Of a DNA stretch of 64,000 bases, positions 47,038-59,814 are shown in pieces. Position 1 is the stretch's first letter; each line of letters starts with the position of its first letter. The notes beneath the pieces are model-generated. The model did not search any database and was not told where the DNA came from. It worked only from the letters and a program-made list of their open reading frames with translations. The translations under genes and the position numbers were made by a program. Source of the stretch: Cannabis sativa (lineage: Eukaryota > Streptophyta > Magnoliopsida > Rosales > Cannabaceae); assembly GCF_029168945.1 (NCBI RefSeq), contig NC_083601.1:36941660-37005659 (forward strand), written 5' to 3'.

Positions 47038-50000
47038 TTATTTGGGCTTTGGCTGCTTTTGCCAGTATTCATTTTCCCAGAACTCCACTTGCCTGATAGA
47101 ACTATCCCTTTTGTGATGCAACTGAGAAATGGCCTGAGGATCGTTTGGGGGTAAAGAGCAGGGAATGGAGTCGCTAGGAGAGTTGACCATCGACTCAACC
47201 ATGAAATTTCTCCAGGTCCCAGTGACTTGGCACAGCATGGCTTGGGCAGAGAGCTCCTCTGCTCCGGCAGGTATGGTTGGTTTGTACTTAAAAAGCTTTG
47301 CGTATTCGTTTAACAGATGGAACATGTAATCATACACGTACTCCATTTTCATATCTTCTTCTATAAACTTACTTGCTTCTTTCCCCATCGCTTCTGCCTA
47401 AACATATATTATATATAAATGCATATTATATATGGAGACCATTATATATACTAATTAGAAAACTAATTAATTACCTGGTGAGTGTGATTGTTACCCCAAT
47501 CTACAGCGAACTTGAGAGAGGTGCACTTGGTGTTTTCTCTAATAGGCCAGTAGTGTTGCAATGGTTGCATGCCTCTTATGTAGAAATCATGGTAACGTGA
47601 CTTAATGTACAAGGCCATTGAGTCGCAAGCTAATATGTATTTTTCACTAACAGACCATGCCCATCCTTCTGTATATATTTTGTATCTACATATATAATCG
47701 TTCATTAATTTATTTTATTTGAACAAAACAATTACCTACTAGTAGGGAGGTCATTTTGAAAACTACCTGTGGGTACACTGGTCTTCTAAATTGGATTTCT
47801 TGTACCCTTGTTTTTTCTTTTCTTCCCAGCTCTAATTAGTCAAATTTCAAAATTTAGATATGAAATGGATATATGATTTGTAGGAGAAAAATGCGAATAT
47901 ATTTGTATAATTGTAACCTGAATATAGATGCGGGTATTCCAATCATTTTTTTGGGAGACATTGCATTTAAGAAGGTCCCTTCTTGTAGGAGCCACATATG
48001 GGTTTCCTCTCCAATAAGCATAGGGTACCCTATCTTTCCATTTTGTTCTTTTGTTGCCTTCTTTTATGTCCGCCAACTCATTTTTCCATGGTTTTATATT
48101 GCACTCAGCCCTGTGCCATATATAAGATGTACCAGTACCTTATGTATTTTTACTGTCAATTTTTAAATAAATTCATAAATAATAAACAAAGAGATGTTAT
48201 TTTGAACTAAACAGAAAAATTCTTAGTATTTGTCTTGCAAATTCATTCATTAAATTTATTACATCATAATCTTTCACAATTTTAAAAATGAAAAATAATG
48301 TAGATTAAAAAATTACATAAATAAAAATTAGAGTAGATAATCTTAAATGTGTAAGTAGCTCTTTCGAACGAACAATTATATCCCTGCTATTATTTTTATT
48401 TATAATTCCAAAAATAAGGGGCATATAAAATAAACAAACGATCAAAAAATATCTAATATATATTAATATGAATTTTTATATCTAAAAAATGTAAAAAAAT
48501 AAAAAATAATGAATTTTTATATTTGGTATAGAATGAAAAATTGTTTAGAAAAATACTCAAGCCAACAAAAATTTTCATATCACTTGAAAAAATTGGTTTT
48601 TTTTTTCTTCACACTTTTTTTTTATATTTTTTTTTTCTTTTTGTCTTAATATTTAAAATATATTTTATTTTATTTAATATATATATTTTTTAAAAATAAT
48701 TTTTTAATGAAGAATTTTTCTTAGAAAAATAGTATAAGTTAAATATATAATTTTTATATAAAAAAATAATTATTAAAATTTGGGGTGCAATGCAAATACG
48801 TTAACAATATAAATACGTTAATCAAATTTGGGGTGTACGATATTAATGGTTCGTAGCACTTTTTTTTTTTTTTGGTTATTGCTATAATTAAGTTTGAGTC
48901 TTATATATAACTTAAAAAAGTTAATAATAAGGTGCAAAAAGTACTATGCAATAATAATACTTTTATTTTATATAGAAAAATGCTAATTTTTACGATGCCA
49001 ATTACATGCAACTCACAATATGGTATGGTGTTGGTTAATTAATATATATATAAATATATATATAAGGCAAGACTATGGTAGGACCTAGCAAAAGTTTCCT
49101 ACCGGTAGAGAACTTTTTTTGACCATTAATTTTAGATCATGTGGTTATTATGATGTAAGGTGTATACTCTTACGATAGGACTGCTTGTATACGATTAAAA
49201 CTTTATACATATTATAATAATATTTAATTATATTTATTTTTTTAAAAAATAATATTAATAATTAAAAATTTTATTAATTTTTATTTTGAATTATTTTTTT
49301 AAAAGTTATTTTAAATTATTTTTTTAAAAAAAGTTATTTTGAATTATTTTTATATTGGTATTTATTCTCAAAAAAGAATTATTTTTTCTAAACTCATTTT
49401 TTTGGCTTCTTATTTTTTTGGCTTTTCATAATATACTGATATTTTTTTTTTTATATGTTTACACCTAGTCTTTTCTTTGTTTTTCTTTTAGGTTGTGTGT
49501 GATTCTGGTGTTATTGACTGTTTTTTCAGTGGTTTTTATTTTGTTATTTGGCTGCTTTTTTGAGACGCCACTTATAAAAAAAATTAATTAATTTGGTTTG
49601 ATATTATTTTTTCTACCAAAAAAATTGAGTTTAAGAGAAACAAGTTGGTACTGTTCCAATTAAAGAGCATATAAAATCATTCAAGCGATCTGATATCAGA
49701 AGAATTTTTGAAAATAAATATCTATATAAAAATAATTTAAATTAATTTTAGAAAATAATAATAATAATAATTAAAAAATAAAAATTAATAATTTTTTAAT
49801 TATTAATATTATTTTATTTTTTAAAATAAATATATTATTAAAATATTATTATAATATGTATAAAGTTTTAATTGTATACAAGCAGTCCTATAGTAAGAGT
49901 ATATACCTTACTTCATAATAACCACAAGATCTAAAATCAACGGTTAGAAAAAAAGTTCCCTACCGGTAAGAAATTTTTGCTAGGTCCTACCATAGTATTA

Positions 50001-51745
50001 CCCTATATATATATATCTTTATATATTAAAAGTGCCTATCTAACGGCATTTCTTGGTTTAACAGAATATACTTAAAAATAAAAGAATATTCTGTTAAATT
50101 TAACGATTAGGTTTGATCTCCCGTTAAAAAATAAACCCAATAATTAAACCAAAAAATTAAACAATCTTTTAAATAAACAATCTTTTAAATATTAATAATC
50201 TCTTTTTAAATTAAAAAAATCATCTTAGCCACATATCTCTCTAACAAACCTATCTTGGGAGAATATTAATAATTTTTTTATTTATTTTTTAAAAAAGAAA
50301 AATATAGATAAAATATCTAGAAAAGATAATATAAAAGAAGATTGATTGTGTTGGCTTAGAAATTTTTGGGCTTGGGCTTAAAAAAATAATTAAAAAAAAA
50401 AGATGAAATGGGCTGTAATTAGTATTTACCTTATATGTTTGTGCTTATTTTTAGTTTTATTTTTAATTTTACCACCAAGAGGAGAAGGTTGAAAAATATT
50501 AGAATATGAAAATATTATTGGTGCTTATTAGTAATTTGCAAAGAATGTGAAAGTCTATAAATATATAGTTGTGTAGTTATTATTAGATATGAAGTGAGAT
50601 AATAGAACTTTTTTCAATTAGAAGATTAATGTATATTTTACTATTAATAACATACATTATTATAACACAACTATGTTTTACTTACTAAAGATACTGACAC
50701 ATATTTTATTTTTATAAAACAAATCGTTCAAATAATTATACTATTTTAATTATTAATTAAAATAAAAAATTAAAATATTAAATAAAACTAACACTACGTG
50801 GCTTGGCACGTAACAATCACCTAGTATATATATATATATATAAAATGGAACATAAATAATTATAATATATGTAAGAGAATTCATTGCAAAAATATATATA
50901 AGAGAATTATATATTACCAGCCCCAGAAAGACCAATCAGGGAACACAATGTCCATGCTCCACCGATCAGAGCAGTATCGGAAAAGCGGCGGTGGTCGGGG
51001 GTTGGGTGCCCGGAAGTCCCTCATTCTAACCACCGGACGATCGTTACAGTCAAACATGAGCTCCAAATCAGGCAACCGACCAGGGTAAAACCTCAAAAGC
51101 TGTAAAATACCCCATATACTAAACATGTCTCTACTCTGTAACGACTTCCTATACTTTTTAACGTACGCCTTCCCTTCCACGATCACTAGTCTAAAATGCG
51201 CCGTCCTCTGAGCTCTCTCCACCATCTCCTTTGTGATTCCACTCTCCTTCCAATGGCCCAGATCTTCATGAATCCAACGGAAGTATGATGGACACGTCGA
51301 CACAGTAGTAGTAGTAGTATTACTCACCACCGGATCACTAGGATTGATTAAAGATGACCAACTGGTACTACTGTAGGTGTAGTTTCTTGGACAAGTAGTA
51401 GTTTTTATTAATCTTGCATTTTCATTATTAGACTGCAAAAATTAATAATACAGATTAACAAATTTACATAAATATTCCTTAATTAGTTCATTAATTTACT
51501 TATACATATAATTTATGACTTACAACATTGATCCACCCTGCAGATAACATTATAACGAGAGAGAAAGAGAAGAAGATGAAAACTATCAGAATAACGGCTG
51601 GGGCGATGGCTGCCACCGCTTTCTTCTTGGAAACCGGCCTCAGCCAACGATTTCCTCCGGTATCATGGAGTACTACTATTTCTGATGATGATGACTCGTT
51701 GAACAAGCCAGTACCAGAACCTTTTTGATCATTGCTCCTTTTCAT
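47038..51745 (-). CDS. CAP10-domain O-glucosyltransferase (rumi-like)
   Basis: Six predicted exons on the minus strand are 51745-51524, 51432-50918, 48110-47918, 47831-47767, 47685-47475 and 47397-47038. All junctions are in frame, giving 521 residues. Residues 43-69 form a type II signal anchor after a basic KKK. The CAP10 (DUF821, GT90-type) domain covers about 121-500. It has CPSYFRWIHEDL, PDLELMFDCND (195-205, with the Asp expected to act in catalysis), FPDWSFWGWAE, PYAYWRGNP and YKIYTEGWAWSVSEKYILACDSM. The family transfers glucose or xylose to protein or wall glycans in the ER/Golgi lumen; the plant substrate is uncertain. Intron 2 is 2.8 kb and loaded with transposons. Splice sites are canonical GT-AG. 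No defect is visible, so the gene is probably functional. Confidence 0.92.
49066..50003. mobile_element. long-TIR (Mutator-like) non-autonomous element in intron
   Basis: The left end GGCAAGACTATGGTAGGACC pairs with the right-end inverse GGGTAATACTATGGTAGGAC. Pairing runs for more than 150 bp, through TTTTAGATC.TGTGGTTATTATGA and CTTACTATAGGACTGCTTG. Both flanks are TA-repeat (TATATATA), so the target duplication cannot be told from the microsatellite. No ORF is present. It lies in intron 2 of the glycosyltransferase gene. A truncated relative is at 43806. Confidence 0.8.
50016..50824 (+). mobile_element. short non-autonomous Helitron, 809 bp, in intron
   Basis: The 5' end TCTTTATATATTAAAAGTGC follows an A. 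The 3' end has hairpin TACGTG-GCTTGG-CACGTA (about 50795-50812), then ACAATCAC, then CTAG (50821-50824) followed by T. It lies 12 bp from the long-TIR element and ends about 95 bp before the exon 2 boundary of the host gene. The 5' end resembles that of the Helitron at 16231. No ORF is present. Confidence 0.8.
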
Positions 51746-51827
51746 TTTCTTTTTTACTTCTTTTCTTTAAATATTGACTGTAGTAATAAACATTATCAAG
51801 ATATATAGAAAAAGATTTTATGGATGA

Positions 51828-51837
51828 TATATATATA
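51828..51837 (-). promoter_or_regulatory. TATA box of the glycosyltransferase gene
   Basis: TATATATATA reads on the minus strand about 85-90 bp upstream of the ATG at 51745. This is a normal distance for a short plant leader. Confidence 0.55.
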
Positions 51838-52147
51838 GCTAGCTAACGTGATTGAAATAATTTTTTGGATACAAATCTATCCAAATTTGTGTTCCAATTT
51901 GGTATCTGATGTATTACATGACATTTACAGTTTAGTACTATTAAGTTGTATAACACTTTATAAATAGTTTCTTCCATATATTTGTTTTCTATTTGAATTA
52001 CTTTTTTTTTTTTGACGTGCTATTTGAATTACTTTTAATTATAATAATTGTACGTTATTAGATTTTATATATTTATATTTTCTAATTAGTAGCTAATTTA
52101 TTAATGGATGAATGATTACTTTTGTATATATAATTTATATAAATAAT

Positions 52148-52932
52148 TAGGTGTTCGCGGTGCGGGTTATGCGGTTTTTAACCATTTTTTCAAACCAACC
52201 CGCACATGCGGTTTTTCTAATTTTCCAAACCGCACCCGCACCGCGATACTAAAAAACCGCAAAAACCGCACCGCAAAAAATGATGCGGTGCGGTGCGGTT
52301 TTTGCGGTTTATGCGGTTTGAACTATCACAATTTTTTTTTTTTTGAAATAATCATAAAATAATTAAACTATCATTAATATAATTATTCCAAAACACTTAA
52401 GAAAATACAACAAACTTGAGACTAATAAAAGTTATAACAACAACAATAAATCAATAATCTTTTTAAAGTTTCAACAACACACTTAAATCAAAATAACAAA
52501 CTTGAAACTAATTAAGTTCTAACAACAATATAAATGTACAACTAACATACTTACATCAATAGATTAAAAATATAACAAACACAAACTTCCAACTCCAAAT
52601 TTTAATACACATGTATGGACTTGGGTTTGTTGCTAAGAAGAGAGGGTTTGTGAAGAGTTATGGATTTTGCCCTAAGATTTATAGGCTTGGGTTGGGCTCA
52701 TATGTATGGACTTAATAAAATAAATATAAAAATTGAAATTTTAAAAGATGCGGTGCGGTGCGGTTTGAATCGCGGTTTAATAATTCAAAACCGCAAACCG
52801 CACCGCACCGCGCGGTTTGGGAAAAATTCAAACCGCAACCGCACCGCGAAGAATTTCAAACCGCATTTTTTTTGCGGTGCGGTGCGGTGCGGGCGGTTTG
52901 AGCGGTTTGAGCGGTTTGATGTACACCCCCTA
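52148..52932. mobile_element. hAT-like element with GCGGTGCGGTTT arrays
   Basis: Both ends are dense arrays of GCGGT/ACCGC: 52158-52320 and 52747-52912, largely TGCGGTGCGGTT and AAACCGCA in both orientations. They surround an AT-rich centre holding two diverged copies of AACAAACTTGARACTAAT. The right terminus, read inward, is TAGGGGGTGTACATCAAACC, a hAT-type end; the left is TAGGTGTTCGCGGTGCGGG. No matching 8-bp duplication was found, so one end may be altered. The 135-codon ORF running out of the right array is fortuitous. Confidence 0.7.
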
Positions 52933-53849
52933 ATGACAGTTAAGGAGGAACTTACAGTGCAGATAAAAACTCTCGTGAATGTCCACGTAAGTTATATAGT
53001 ACTATATATAATATTACATGACACTCTAATACTGGTAAAACATGGAGAGCTAATTAAGCTAAACTAAGGTACGTACATGGTAAATAAACGTGTCTAGAAA
53101 GAATTAAGGTTATTTTGAGTGGTAAATATTGTGATATGTGTAACAGACTTGCTAAATAACGTGATTAAAGTCAAGGATTTGCTATGTAAGATCACCATTG
53201 AAGTTTTTTCCTCCTGTCCTTTTAACCTAATGTTTAACTGTGAAGGTTACTACTAGCTTCGCTTAGTTTCATAACAATTTTCTGTTGCAGTAGTAGCTTC
53301 AATTCTGTTGTATGGCTTTTAATACGTTAAAAATTTGAAAAAAAATTACAAAAATATATTAACACAGAAAATTTTATTTTTATAATTTGAAAGTTGTGCA
53401 GAACACAATAACAAATATTGTACGAAATATAGCATTTTATCTCGGCGTTAATTTATTTGGGGATAAGATGAATGAGGTTACATCTCAAAACTAATTGACA
53501 ATATTCATCTTATATATGGTAATTTATTTTTATATATTAACAATGTGTGACTAACTCCAATACTAATCCCTCTAAACTCAAGCTAACATCGATAAATATG
53601 ATTAATACTTTCATCATCTTTTATTACACACTGATTTAATGATTTTACTTGCATAATTTGACAAGTAAATCTCACTGCTCAAGAGTTGCAAAATAAGTCA
53701 CCTAGAGAATCATACTATAGTAATGCTACAAATCGTCCAATGATTGTTTAATACCTTTTTTGTAAATTTCAGATAACTAACTAAAGCCTCTCCAAATAAA
53801 GCACAAAAACAAAGATAAATGGACTGAAAACTGAGCAAGACATCTCTCA
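52933..53849. other. intergenic between hAT-like element and TAD1
   Basis: Nothing recognised; the end next to 53850 is the TAD1 3' region. Confidence 0.55.
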
Positions 53850-56800
53850 CTATTTCGAGATAGTGAAGATATTGTAGTTTCGAGGTTTCAACGGCCAATT
53901 ACAGAACGGTGGTCTTCCTTTCAGAAGTTCTGAAGTTGAATTGTATTCTTGTGCCCTTTCCTGTACAAAATAACACATACTAGTTGGTACATAAGTGTCA
54001 AATATTAAAACCAAAAGGTTATAAAGAACTGGTTCTACGTCTTATATATTGTCATAAATTTAAATAAATAAAATATCAATTCTGAATGAAGAGAAGCGTC
54101 TGTTCGTACTTTGCAGAACCAACTTTCTCAAGGAAAGAAGACAGTTTTATTTATAAATACAGTACAAGAAGAAGATAATTTATCCTATTTATAAACCAAA
54201 TAAAATAAAAGGTGAGAGAATCCGGCCAATTGTTGGAACTGGCTGTATTAAATTACCTTCCTACCAAAACATCACCCTTCACAAACTCATTTGGAACCCA
54301 CACAATACTAGCATAGAGCACATTTCATGGAAATTTAAATGTACAAGTCAGTTGAAGTATATAGACATCAGATTTCTTCAAATTGCATCCTAGTTCCCAA
54401 GTCCCAAGGAAAAGGGGCAGGGAGAATTTATTTGTTACTCGGGATAGTAAAAAGATGTTCACATATTGATACTATTGTCGTATACCTTGAGTTCTTGATA
54501 AGAAACATCATCTTCTCGGTTTCCGATAGGAAATTCAAATCTTAGTGACAAGAAAAACTCCAACAATCGCTTTCTGTTGAATAAAATCAAAATAACATGA
54601 TTATAATTGCATTATGACAAAATTCTTCTTAAACGATTTTAACAGCTCTTACTTGCATAGAGAAGACTCGGTTGATGGTGATAATGCCCCCTTAGAAGAT
54701 GTGCCTTGCTTTCTTCCCGTTGTTCCGAGAATGACTTCATGCAAGCCAGACTTATTCCAACATATTGAATATCTGTTGGCCAATATTTATAAATCTATAG
54801 GTAGCAAAAGCCAGTTGAGAAATAACAGCAGCAGCAGCTAGAACAGATCAAGTTCAAAAATCAAATACCCGCATGTTAAAGTAATTGAAGCAGTTTCCGC
54901 ATGTTGAAACTCCTTTGGTGGTATTGGAGCTGCCCAGAATAGTGGCTGCAAGTGACATTACAAAATTATGACCCTATCATACTGATAATAGATGTACCAG
55001 ACATTACAAATTCACAAACCTGGTTCACTCGAAAGGGACTCATTAGCTCATTCAACAATAATGGACGAACTCGATCATATAAAGCCTTCTTCAAGCAATC
55101 CTCCACAAGAACCTCTCTGGAATAGTTAGAAGATTGACCAACAGTAATGGAAGATAGGTAAACAGGTTGCAGTAAGTGAGAAAGCAAAGCTCCTGAAACA
55201 AGATGAATAGCCTTATCTTTTAGCCATACTAAAAAATCTAATATTAGCATAATATGTTGAAGATATACTTAAATGGTACCACACCTTGCCGCATGCACTA
55301 GCAAAAATGCTTAACCCTACTAGAAAATTAGCATGTGTTGCACGAGCTATGTCATGATGAAAAATTTAAACTACTACAGTTTTCTTTCAAGTTTTTGTGG
55401 TTTCATTTAGCTATTTTTTAACCTGGGAGGCACTTCTTGTATAAAAAAACATACCTTGAACTCCAACAACATTCCAACGACATATCTTGTCAGAGCAGCT
55501 GACTGATGATGTCGTATTGCCTCGACCAGGTTTTCTTTGGACTGAGTTACCAAGTTCTGAAGCATCACCTGAAAAATAATAATCCTGTAGTCAATTAACA
55601 CCTTAGATAATCAAAAGCACAGATACAATTAAGCTAATATTTAAGGATCCACTACAGAAACTCTTTATGGAAGCCTCTCCATTCATGGAATCCTTGAGCT
55701 CAGCACAAGATGGCTGGAAACCGCATTCTGTTGGTAAAACATTCTTCTCAGGTGCAAATTGTGAACTCAACGAAGCATCCCCACCTACATGAAACATATC
55801 AGAGATCCATTATAAAGAAGTTTTTCAGAAATGTGCATTACCTAAACCAATGCGATAGCCATAGGAAAAGGTAACTGTTTATTATACTTAAAGCATTACA
55901 CATAGTTACATGGAAGCTGTGATATATACATGTGTAATTGCCAATCCTTCTTCATTCTATATTTTCTCCTCCCCACATTATCTTGGTCCAGTTCCAAAAC
56001 CAAGGTTTCATCATCATCACCTTCAGACTGTTTGTTTCCATCACCAAGTTTTTGTTTACTGTAAATTTCAGAATTTAGCTGAATCTGCGTGTAAAAGTAC
56101 CTATTGCCATAGAATGGGAAACCAAAAAACTGTATTATTTCCACATAACAAGTCACAGACTTTGAAATATGCACTATCAGCCAAAATGAAGTCACCAAGT
56201 AGCAAACCAACAACTACATAGGTCAATACCGATTCTGAACCTCAAAATGGAAAATTAACAAGCAGAAAAGCAAATTTCCAGTCATGAATTCACTCATATT
56301 GTTAGAATTTTGGATAAAGTAAATGGGTTCCGTCTCAAAACTAATTATATATGGATTTTATTTTCCCGCATTAGCAATAATGTGGGATAACTCTAATAAA
56401 TATACAAATAAAATCAATAAAATTAACAAACTTTCAATGAAATCCGTACACGCTTATATGTATGTCTATCTATAGGCACATACATAAAAAGCATCTATAA
56501 CAAAATCACTCCAGAAAGAAACAGAGTAGAAAAGACCTCAACAAGGATCTCCGTGCAACGATTTCAGCGTGAGAATCGTTGACTACATCACCATGGGAGC
56601 TCAAGCGTGATCGCCCTATACATTTCGTCCCGGTTCCAAGTGCTACAACTTCCAATTCTGTTGGCACCATAAGAACTATACATAAACTCATGTATACATA
56701 TACACTCGTATAGTAAAGGAATAGCTGAATTGATTTCCTTGAAAATGTATAGAGAGAGAGAGAGAGAGAATAATAGGGGATTTAATAGAGGACCTTGAGA

Positions 56801-56971
56801 AGGGGAGGAGATGAGAAATGCAGCTAAGACGGTAACTTCGCGACCTTGAGGCTTTCCTTTCTTCGGGAGAGACTTGTAAAGCGAGAAAACCTTGCCTGAA
56901 ACTTGATTCCCCCATTGTAGTTTCGTTGGAGAAGAAGGAGAGGACGACGCCGTTTTAGGGAAGCACTCCAT
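53850..56971 (-). CDS. TAD1: tRNA-specific adenosine deaminase 1 (TAD1/ADAT1)
   Basis: Ten predicted exons on the minus strand are 56971-56794, 56657-56537, 56100-55910, 55784-55656, 55568-55455, 55192-55020, 54945-54869, 54772-54653, 54573-54486 and 53960-53850. All junctions keep frame, giving 433 residues. The enzyme converts A37 to inosine in tRNA-Ala. The zinc/catalytic set of the ADAR-type deaminase is complete: His89 and Glu91 in DSHAE, Cys164 in LPCGDAS, and Cys231 in SCSDK. Other family blocks are [46 protein letters not shown] and the [12 protein letters not shown]-terminus. The first donor (G|GTCCTC) is weak, but the frame and family alignment support it. It is probably functional. 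Confidence 0.94.
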
Positions 56972-57848
56972 ATCCAGTTGTCCACGGTTCAGACTTCAGA
57001 AGCAGAAATCTCTGTACAGAGCTCGGAGCCTCTAGACATGGTTTTTGGGCCATTTTGCAATGAGGTTGGACTTGAAATGCACCTTCAGCATTTGGACCAC
57101 GTAAGAATAAACACAATGAAATAAGGCCATTTACTGCTATTTCTCATGAAACAATAGGGATTATTTCAGATATACTGATTTTTTTTTACATTTTTACGGA
57201 CATTTTTTTTTTTCGCTTATGAAAAACAATGTTGTTTTCCTTCTAAAAAATAACAAATCTGTGAAAATATAAAGAAAAATAAAAATTCTATAAAACATAC
57301 ATAAAAAAATGTGGTACTTTGTATAAATTTTTCAAAATAATAATAGCATATAAACTTTTGTTTTATGTTTAAGCCACGTAAATAGGCTGGCCCAAGGGTA
57401 GGTCCAGTTAAGCCCAAGCACTCTTCTTTTTGGGTAAGGCCCAACTCTTTTTCAATATTTATATATTTAACATTTTCTTCTTGATAATTATTTAAATATA
57501 TTTTTTTGAGTATGTAAATATATATAGTTAATTTGGTTGTAATATTATACTTAAATTTTAGTTTTGGATTCTGATTCTAAAACATCAAATATAATTGAAA
57601 AAAATTTAAATTTAGTTAATTGTCATTTTAAATTCGTAGTACATAATTTGGACTAATATAATTTAATTAAAATATCAATTTATGATACTTTGTATTAAAA
57701 TGAAAAATGAGAAATTATTATTTTTATGATATTTGTGGCAAAGTTTACAAAAATGAAGATTTTTGAAAAAACAAATGTATATGAGAAAAGTTTTAAATTG
57801 GGGGAGGGAGAATCAAATTTGATAAAACCACTAAATTATGCCTATTAC
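56972..57848. other. TAD1 upstream region and intergenic DNA
   Basis: This includes the short TAD1 leader/promoter. Otherwise it is AT-rich with no supported gene. CCTATTAC at 57841-57848 is the target duplication of the next element. Confidence 0.5.
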
Positions 57849-58365
57849 TAGGGGTGGGGTAGCATACAATCTAATCTAATTGAACCGAACAAATTCAATC
57901 TAATAACAAAAAGTTAGATATCTAATTACAATTGTATTAGATTGGATGCTAAAAGTTAGATTTTAATTGAATTAGATCGGTTATTGAATGTAAATCTCAA
58001 AATCCAATTAAAAACCAATCTAATCCAATTTATTTATGTATATTAAAGAATAATTATATAATAAAAAATATAATATATATTAATTATATTTTATTGGATT
58101 TTTTTTGCGTTGAATTTTTAACACTTGGTTGTTTTGTGTATTTAGTTGCATTGCACTTGTAACGATTGTACGTTTATAGGGTATTAAATTTAAATAAATG
58201 GTTATATTCAGTCTATACGTACTTTTCTTTATTTTTTTTAAGTTAATATTAAAATTTAGATGTGTAATTGGATATCCAATTAAAAGACCGATCTAATCCA
58301 ACTAATAATTAGACTGGATTTGATTAGATTTTGAAGTCTAATTATATTAGATCGGATGCCCCCTA
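57849..58365. mobile_element. hAT-like non-autonomous element, 517 bp, 8-bp TSD
   Basis: It starts TAGGGGTGGGGTAGCATAC and ends GATCGGATGCCCCCTA. The flanks CCTATTAC (57841-57848) and GCTATTAC (58366-58373) match at 7 of 8 positions, the hAT duplication length. The subterminal parts carry many ATCTAATTGAACCG, AGATTGGAT and CCGATCTAATCC motifs in both orientations. It belongs to the same kind as the element at 37916. No transposase ORF is present. Confidence 0.82.
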
Positions 58366-58373
58366 GCTATTAC

Positions 58374-58987
58374 CTTTTAACTTTTTAAAAAAATTATATT
58401 TCTCATAAGTTAACTTTTTGGAAGGAAAAAAAAATCTTATCTTTAAAGACATTGTATATAAACCTATAAAATATACAATTTAATTCCAATTAAATTTGGC
58501 CCAAAGCCTACTTGAGACACAACTTTAGTTCAAATAAAAACATATTTTTTTTTTAGTAAATAATGGCATAAATATTTAAAGTTTTTGAGATTGTAAGTAA
58601 TATAAATTTAATAATTTTTTAACAATATAAAAATTAATATTGTTTGTAAATTTGTAATTATGACATATATAAAACTCCAGATTATAAATCATAAAATCTA
58701 GGCAGAAACAGATAATATTAGATTTAGTTACTTTTAAATTTCTTTTAATGGATTTAACAGAAGCGATCATCCATTACAATAGATAATAACTCTAAAAAAT
58801 CAAACCATTAGCCACACTCACCTTGAACCTAAACCAAACCAATCTTCCCAGAAATTGTTACTTTAGAAATACATAGATGTAGATAAAAATTTATAAAATT
58901 TTCATCTAAAAATTATTATTATTTTACACATAATTAATAATAATAAAAAAAAACAGCTCATACAAATATATATTATAAAATTCTACA
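58374..58987. other. intergenic, AT-rich
   Basis: No gene or repeat boundary recognised. Confidence 0.5.
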
Positions 58988-59797
58988 ATGGGCTTGTTTG
59001 GCATGGCTTTGGAAGAGCTTTTGAAGTCTCAAAGCTACTTTTAGATATGTTTGGATAAAATATGAGAAGAGCTTTTTTGATTTAAAAGGGCTTTTTAGAG
59101 AAGCAATGACTCACCAGCTTTTTTAGGAAGGACTTCTAAAAAAACACGGGAAATTATTTTTTAGTTTAATGAATCTTTTATAATACCTAATTTACCCTTT
59201 TTTTTCTAAAAAAATAATTAAATTACATTCTTGATTTTTATATTACACCAGATCATTTCATCTTTTTCTCACAATAAAAATCTAATAGTCTTCAGCCAAT
59301 AAAAAATAATACTGTAAAAAAATAATTAATTTTTTGAATTTTTTATTTTTCTCCTTTATTGTTACGTTAAAGTCTTGTTTTTTTTTTTTTTGAAAACATT
59401 AAAATCTCATTGTTTGTTAATTAATGTTACAAACACGGATTCTCTTGCAAAAATAATGGTGATGGCATCATTACGTTGGAGTTAATTACTCACGAAAATA
59501 ATCTCCATTCTATTCTTCTTCACAAACCCATTGGCACGCTTATATATTTTTATTTTATTTTTTAAGATTAATTTTTTTAAACAAGAAAAAAAATTATATT
59601 ATTATTATTATTATTAAATTTGATATATATTATTTGTAAGAGCTTTTATATTTTACTACTAAACACTTATAAAAGCTCTTCAAATGGAGAAGAAGTTCTT
59701 TTAAAATTAAAACCCAAACACTAAATGAAAAGCTCAAACTTTTACTTCTCTTCTTCTACTGTCTAAAAGTAAAAGTATAAGTTATGCCAAATATCAC
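58988..59797. mobile_element. possible Tourist/hAT-type element with GTTTGGCAT ends
   Basis: The left end GGGCTTGTTTGGCATGGCTT partly mirrors the right end (inverse GTGATATTTGGCATAACTTA). AGCTTTT, GAAGAG and CTTTTAGA motifs sit near both ends around an AT-rich middle. No target duplication was found, so limits and class are uncertain. Confidence 0.5.
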
Positions 59798-59814
59798 TTA
59801 AAAAGGATTTGTTT

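Noticed and set aside
49066..50003. Exon of the glycosyltransferase gene in the large intron
   Set aside because: The exon 2/exon 3 junction is already in frame and complete relative to the CAP10 domain, and the interval is repetitive and stop-rich.
52660..53067. 135-codon ORF on the plus strand
   Set aside because: It runs through the GCGGTTT array of the hAT-like element (low-complexity protein with repeated RFERFERF) and has no domain.
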